From Rickettsiales bacterium (GTDB lineage Bacteria; Pseudomonadota; Alphaproteobacteria; Rickettsiales; UBA3002), in assembly GCA_021300075.1 (NCBI GenBank), contig JAJTIB010000002.1:1-9113 (forward strand): a DNA stretch of 9,113 bases, read 5' to 3'. Below the pieces are notes generated by a model. It was not told the origin of the DNA and searched no databases. It was given only the letters and a program-made list of their open reading frames with translations. Both the position numbers and the translations under genes were made by a program. Shown in pieces: positions 6,369-9,113 of the stretch (position 1 is its first letter; each line of letters begins with the position of its first letter).

Positions 6369-7031
6369 CTATCGAGATGTTCGTTGAAGCATACCGTCGC
6401 GCAGATAGAGCACGGGATAATCAAATGACGCCATGAGCGATTCGTCATGCGTGGCGAACACAATCGTTGTTCCTACCTTGTTGAGGGATTTGAACAGATA
6501 CATCAGCTTCATGCTGAGTTCATGGTCGAGATTTCCGGTCGGCTCATCGGCAAGAATGAGCAGGGGCTTATTGATAACTGCGCGGGCAATGGCCACGCGC
6601 TGTTTCTGTCCGCCGGAAAGTAGAGGCGGGCGAATATCCGCGTAGCCATCCAGCCCAATCCAGGCGAGAAGCTCGGTAACTTTTTCCTCAATTTCTTCTG
6701 TCGCTTCACCCATGATTTTAAGCGGCAGGGCGACATTCTGGGCGACAGTCAAGTGATTGAGTAGCTGGTAATCTTGAAACACGGTACCGATTTTGCGGCG
6801 CATGAGGGGCAGCGAGTCGCGTGTCAATTCCGTCACATCCTCGCCGAAAAGCTCCAAACTGCCAGAAGTCGGTCTCTGTGATAGGGCGAGGATGCTTAGA
6901 AACGACGATTTTCCGGCGCCGGATGCTCCCGCAATAAAGGTGAAGGATCCCGGCTCGAGATGCAGCGATAACTGGCGCAGTACGGGTTTCCCCGTGACAT
7001 ATTCCAGCCCCACCTGTTGACAGCGAATCAT
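6369..7031 (-). CDS. ftsE: Cell division ATP-binding protein FtsE
   Basis: ATPase subunit of the FtsEX complex, on the cytoplasmic face of the membrane, driving FtsX to regulate septal wall hydrolysis. The 220 aa are complete with every ABC motif: Walker A GASGAGKSS (35-43; Ser replaces the usual Thr at the end), Q-loop FQDYQLL (85-91), signature LSGGQKQR (138-145), Walker B LLILADEPTG (157-166, catalytic Glu163) and H-loop THDE (194-197, His195). The short size without extra domains and the LLNHLTVAQNVALPL region are FtsE-like rather than LolD-like, although LolD is the nearest alternative. The gene stands alone on the minus strand, divergent from the zinc-ribbon gene (57-bp gap) and convergent with plsC. 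ftsX is 2 kb away on the opposite strand. No strong Shine-Dalgarno precedes ATG 7031; a weak -10 (TAGAAC) lies seven bases upstream. Confidence 0.92.
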   Translation of the reverse strand: MIRCQQVGLEYVTGKPVLRQLSLHLEPGSFTFIAGASGAGKSSFLSILALSQRPTSGSLELFGEDVTELTRDSLPLMRRKIGTVFQDYQLLNHLTVAQNVALPLKIMGEATEEIEEKVTELLAWIGLDGYADIRPPLLSGGQKQRVAIARAVINKPLLILADEPTGNLDHELSMKLMYLFKSLNKVGTTIVFATHDESLMASFDYPVLYLRDGMLQRTSR

Positions 7032-7088
7032 GGGGCAAGTTCTACAGAACGTCTGGCAAAAGCGAAAGAAATACTTTACTGTGACCCA
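7032..7088. promoter_or_regulatory. Divergent ftsE / zinc-ribbon gene promoter region
   Basis: 57 bp between two divergent start codons must serve both genes. For the plus strand, the best fits are CTGGCA-N18-TACTGT (7053-7082), whose -10 ends six bases before ATG 7089, and a perfect TTGACA at 7017-7022 inside the ftsE start that lacks a good -10 partner. For ftsE, TAGAAC (7044-7039) is a weak -10. Neither gene has a clear Shine-Dalgarno. Promoter positions are guesses. Confidence 0.4.
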
Positions 7089-7865
7089 ATGATTTTACAA
7101 TGCCCTGCCTGTCAAAGCCGATTTAATGTTCCGGCGCATGCAATTCCGCCTGAAGGCCGCACCGTGAAATGCACCCGCTGTAGCCATGTCTGGCATGTTC
7201 ATGTGCATGATGCTGTGAGTGCCGCAGCAGCCCCAAAGCCTGCATCTGAGATATCGGCGGGATTCCCACCGGAAGTGACGCTCCTGGGCGAGACTTCGCC
7301 GGATCTGGCGACGTTTGAAGCGGCGTTGGCGGCGGTAGCAGCGGAGGATGCGGCAGGAAAAAAACCCGCCATCGGCAAGAACAGAGCGAATGCCAAAGTC
7401 AGCGGCGCACCACGTAAACCCCGCGAAGTCTGGCCCTATAAAGTTGCCGCACCAGCTCTGGCGATCTGTTGGCTGGTGCTGGCGTTTTTTACCTATTTTC
7501 CGTCATGGCAATATGCGCCGATACTCAGAAACATCTATGGTGTATTTGGCGTTATTCCAACCGATGGTATTGCCCTGGCGGATGTGGCCATGCGCCGTGA
7601 GGCGGAAGGCCAGCGCACGCGCTTCCTTATAAGTGGCAATATTGTCAATAATGAGTCTGCGTCGCGAAACGTGCCACTGATGCGGATCGAAATGCGCGAT
7701 CGCGACGAGAAGGTCACCTGGGCGCGGAATTACCTTGTGAACAAAAGCTTGAAACCCGGAGAGGTCTATCCCTTCCGCATTACCAATGCTGAAACGAATT
7801 TTGCCAAAGACGTGCATACGTTGGTGGTCGATGTGGGTCATCCGCTTGAGCTGTTGTTTCGTTGA
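7089..7865 (+). CDS. MJ0042-type zinc-ribbon, single-pass membrane protein (DUF3426-like C-terminus)
   Basis: Protein of unknown function, 258 aa. The N-terminus is an MJ0042-type zinc ribbon: MILQCPACQSRF then VKCTRCSHVWH, giving Cys5-x2-Cys8 and Cys28-x2-Cys31, a four-Cys site expected in the cytoplasm. Residues 40-112 form an Ala/Pro/Lys-rich linker. One TM helix lies at about 117-136. The rest (about 145-258) is a beta-rich, presumably periplasmic domain with SGNIVNNES (182-190) and LKPGEVYPFRI (221-231), as in DUF3426 proteins. The frame can be extended to a TTG at 7017 inside ftsE, but ATG 7089 places the zinc ribbon at the extreme N-terminus as is usual for these proteins. It is divergent from ftsE and overlaps hpt by 1 nt. 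Neighbourhood with ftsE suggests, but does not show, an envelope or division link. Confidence 0.85.
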   Translation: MILQCPACQSRFNVPAHAIPPEGRTVKCTRCSHVWHVHVHDAVSAAAAPKPASEISAGFPPEVTLLGETSPDLATFEAALAAVAAEDAAGKKPAIGKNRANAKVSGAPRKPREVWPYKVAAPALAICWLVLAFFTYFPSWQYAPILRNIYGVFGVIPTDGIALADVAMRREAEGQRTRFLISGNIVNNESASRNVPLMRIEMRDRDEKVTWARNYLVNKSLKPGEVYPFRITNAETNFAKDVHTLVVDVGHPLELLFR

Positions 7866-8401
7866 TGAGTGAGAAACGCAGCATTCCCGTACTTTATACT
7901 GCCGCTGAAATCGCCGAGCGGGTGGAAGCTATTGCGTCGGAAGTCGCCGCGCATATGCCCCCCGATTTTCTGATGGTGTCCCTGCTGCGCGGTTCGTTTG
8001 TGTTCACTGCCGATCTGGCGCGTGATTTATGTGCGATTGGTGTTCACCCGCAAATTGATTTCATGACGCTGACCAGTTACGGCCAGGCCACAACCAGTTC
8101 GGGAACGGTTAATATCAACCGCGACATCAGCGAGGAGGTCAAGGACAAAGCGGTGTTGATTGTTGATGATATTTTAGAAACCGGCCGCACCCTGCATTTT
8201 GCTCAGACGTTGCTGAAAGCGCGCGGTGCAGCCCTTATCAAGACGGCGGTTCTGCTTGAAAAGCCGGGCCATCGTATCGTCGATGTCAAGGCCGATATGG
8301 TGGGCTTCGCCGTACCGGATAAATTCGTGGTGGGATATGGCCTCGATTATGCAAATCACTACCGTGAGCTTCCCTTCATTGGCTATCTGGATGTCCATTA
8401 A
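7865..8401 (+). CDS. hpt: Hypoxanthine phosphoribosyltransferase
   Basis: Cytoplasmic purine-salvage enzyme that joins hypoxanthine (or guanine) to PRPP to give IMP (or GMP). The 178 aa have the type I PRTase layout: a PPi-loop region VSLLRGSFVFTADL (38-51), the flexible-loop TSYG (70-73), the PRPP-binding motif VLIVDDILETGRTL (97-110), and the purine-side region with KADMVGFAVPDKFVVGYGLDY (in 142-162). In many HPRTs the third acidic residue of the PRPP motif is Asp (DDIxDTG); here it is Glu105, a variant I recall from alphaproteobacterial homologues. ATG 7865 shares one base with the stop of the zinc-ribbon gene (TGATG), so the two are cotranscribed and coupled. It ends 30 bp from the convergent lysA stop, with no visible terminator hairpin between them. 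Confidence 0.95.
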   Translation: MSEKRSIPVLYTAAEIAERVEAIASEVAAHMPPDFLMVSLLRGSFVFTADLARDLCAIGVHPQIDFMTLTSYGQATTSSGTVNINRDISEEVKDKAVLIVDDILETGRTLHFAQTLLKARGAALIKTAVLLEKPGHRIVDVKADMVGFAVPDKFVVGYGLDYANHYRELPFIGYLDVH

Positions 8402-8431
8402 CGGGTTTTGCTGGGCGATCTGCTTGTCGCG

Positions 8432-9113
8432 TTATATCCATTGCGGTAAACGCTCGGCCGCGAGCATCTCCTCATAGCTCGGGCGCGGGCGAGTAATGGC
8501 AAATTCAGAGCCTTTCACCAGAAGTTCCGGAATCAGCAGGCGCGAGTTATAACTATTCGCCATGGACGCGCCGTAAGCTCCGGCAGTTCTGAGGGCGAGC
8601 AGATCGCCTTCGGTCGGCAGGGGCAGCATAATGTCCTTGGCAAAAACATCACTCGATTCGCAGACAGGCCCTGCAACTGTCACTTTCGTCAGTGGCGCAT
8701 CGCTCGCACAGATGGGCAGGATTTCGTGCTGCGCGTCATACAGTGCCGGGCGCATCAGATCATTCATTCCCGCATCGACGATGACATAAAGATGTGCAGC
8801 GGCTTGTTTGACATAAAGTACCTTCGTGACAAGAATGCCGGCATTGCCTGCGATCAGGCGACCAGGCTCAAACATCAGCTGAGCGTTCAAATCCGCCATT
8901 GTTTCGCGCACAATTTTTGCGTATTCAGCAGGTGGTGGCGGTACGTCATCACTTCGCAGATAGGGCACGCCAAGCCCGCCACCCAGATCTATGCGGGTGA
9001 TGGGGTGGCCTGCGGCGCGCAGGCCCTCGACCAATGCGCGAACTTTCTTGTACGCTGTACGAAATGGCGAAAGCGTCGTTAGCTGAGATCCGATATGTAC
9101 TGAAACGCCTACC
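8432..9113 (-). CDS. lysA: Diaminopimelate decarboxylase, C-terminal part (5' end outside window)
   Basis: PLP-dependent enzyme that decarboxylates meso-diaminopimelate to L-lysine, the last step of the DAP pathway. The frame is open from the window edge to TAA at 8432-8434; 226 residues are visible and the N-terminus with the PLP-binding lysine is outside. Visible family motifs in order: SVHIGSQL (about 9103-9080), IDLGGGLG (about 8989-8966, PLP phosphate binding), MFEPGR (about 8875-8858), VDAGMNDLMRP (about 8779-8747), GPVCESSD (about 8671-8648; active-site Cys contributed across the dimer) and GAYGASMANSYNSR (about 8569-8528). The C-terminal end, EEMLAAERLPQWI, is like other LysA. An internal TTG at 9034 is not a real start because the upstream residues are clearly LysA. 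It converges with hpt. Confidence 0.96.
   Translation of the reverse strand, partial: VGVSVHIGSQLTTLSPFRTAYKKVRALVEGLRAAGHPITRIDLGGGLGVPYLRSDDVPPPPAEYAKIVRETMADLNAQLMFEPGRLIAGNAGILVTKVLYVKQAAAHLYVIVDAGMNDLMRPALYDAQHEILPICASDAPLTKVTVAGPVCESSDVFAKDIMLPLPTEGDLLALRTAGAYGASMANSYNSRLLIPELLVKGSEFAITRPRPSYEEMLAAERLPQWI

Noticed and set aside
8402..8431. Bidirectional terminator between convergent hpt and lysA
   Set aside because: The 30-bp gap has no hairpin with a T tract; only a short TTTT occurs.
1..9113. Mobile elements, CRISPR, tRNA or rRNA, toxin-antitoxin or defence genes
   Set aside because: No transposase, integrase, repeat-spacer array, cloverleaf or rRNA-like sequence, and no defence-type proteins; all sizeable frames are explained by housekeeping families.

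Overview
The window reads as ordinary chromosomal DNA from an alphaproteobacterium with moderately high GC. That placement rests on gene content: FtsE/FtsX, a DUF218 (YdcF-type) protein and a PlsC-type acyltransferase close to a zinc-ribbon/DUF3426-type membrane protein and hpt, plus rph-rdgB divergent from grpE. No genus can be assigned. There is no sign of phage, transposon, integron, CRISPR, tRNA or rRNA. Nearly all of the window is coding, and I see no clearly new multi-gene system. The notable points concern gene order and expression signals.

Layout. (1) Positions 1-2737, minus strand: a tightly overlapped run reading rph -> rdgB -> NADPH-dependent FMN reductase -> DsbD/ScsB-like thiol:disulfide reductase. 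The last gene is cut by the left window edge. (2) Positions 2738-2819: an 82-bp divergent promoter region with a heat-shock-like promoter facing grpE. (3) Positions 2820-6236, plus strand: grpE, ftsX, a GmhB-like HAD phosphatase, a DUF218 membrane protein and a PlsC-type acyltransferase. (4) Positions 6369-7031, minus strand: ftsE, separated from ftsX by three genes and facing the other way. (5) Positions 7089-8401, plus strand: a zinc-ribbon/single-TM protein and hpt, divergent from ftsE and overlapping each other by 1 nt. (6) Positions 8432-9113, minus strand: the C-terminal part of lysA, convergent with hpt and cut by the right edge.

How the genes work together. rph and rdgB serve RNA 3'-end processing and nucleotide-pool cleaning. 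GrpE is the DnaK nucleotide-exchange factor. FtsE and FtsX should form one ABC-type complex that regulates septal wall hydrolysis, although here they lie in opposite orientation. The DUF218 and PlsC proteins belong to envelope and phospholipid metabolism. hpt is purine salvage and lysA is the last step of lysine synthesis.

Most interesting points: the split, inverted ftsE/ftsX pair, which a single inversion of the ftsX-to-plsC block would explain; candidate promoters placed so that transcription would begin at or next to the ATG of grpE, ftsX and ydcF (possible leaderless mRNAs); the absence of hrcA and of a CIRCE element beside grpE; and a GmhB-like phosphatase that keeps its catalytic motifs but has lost the Cys/His zinc loop.
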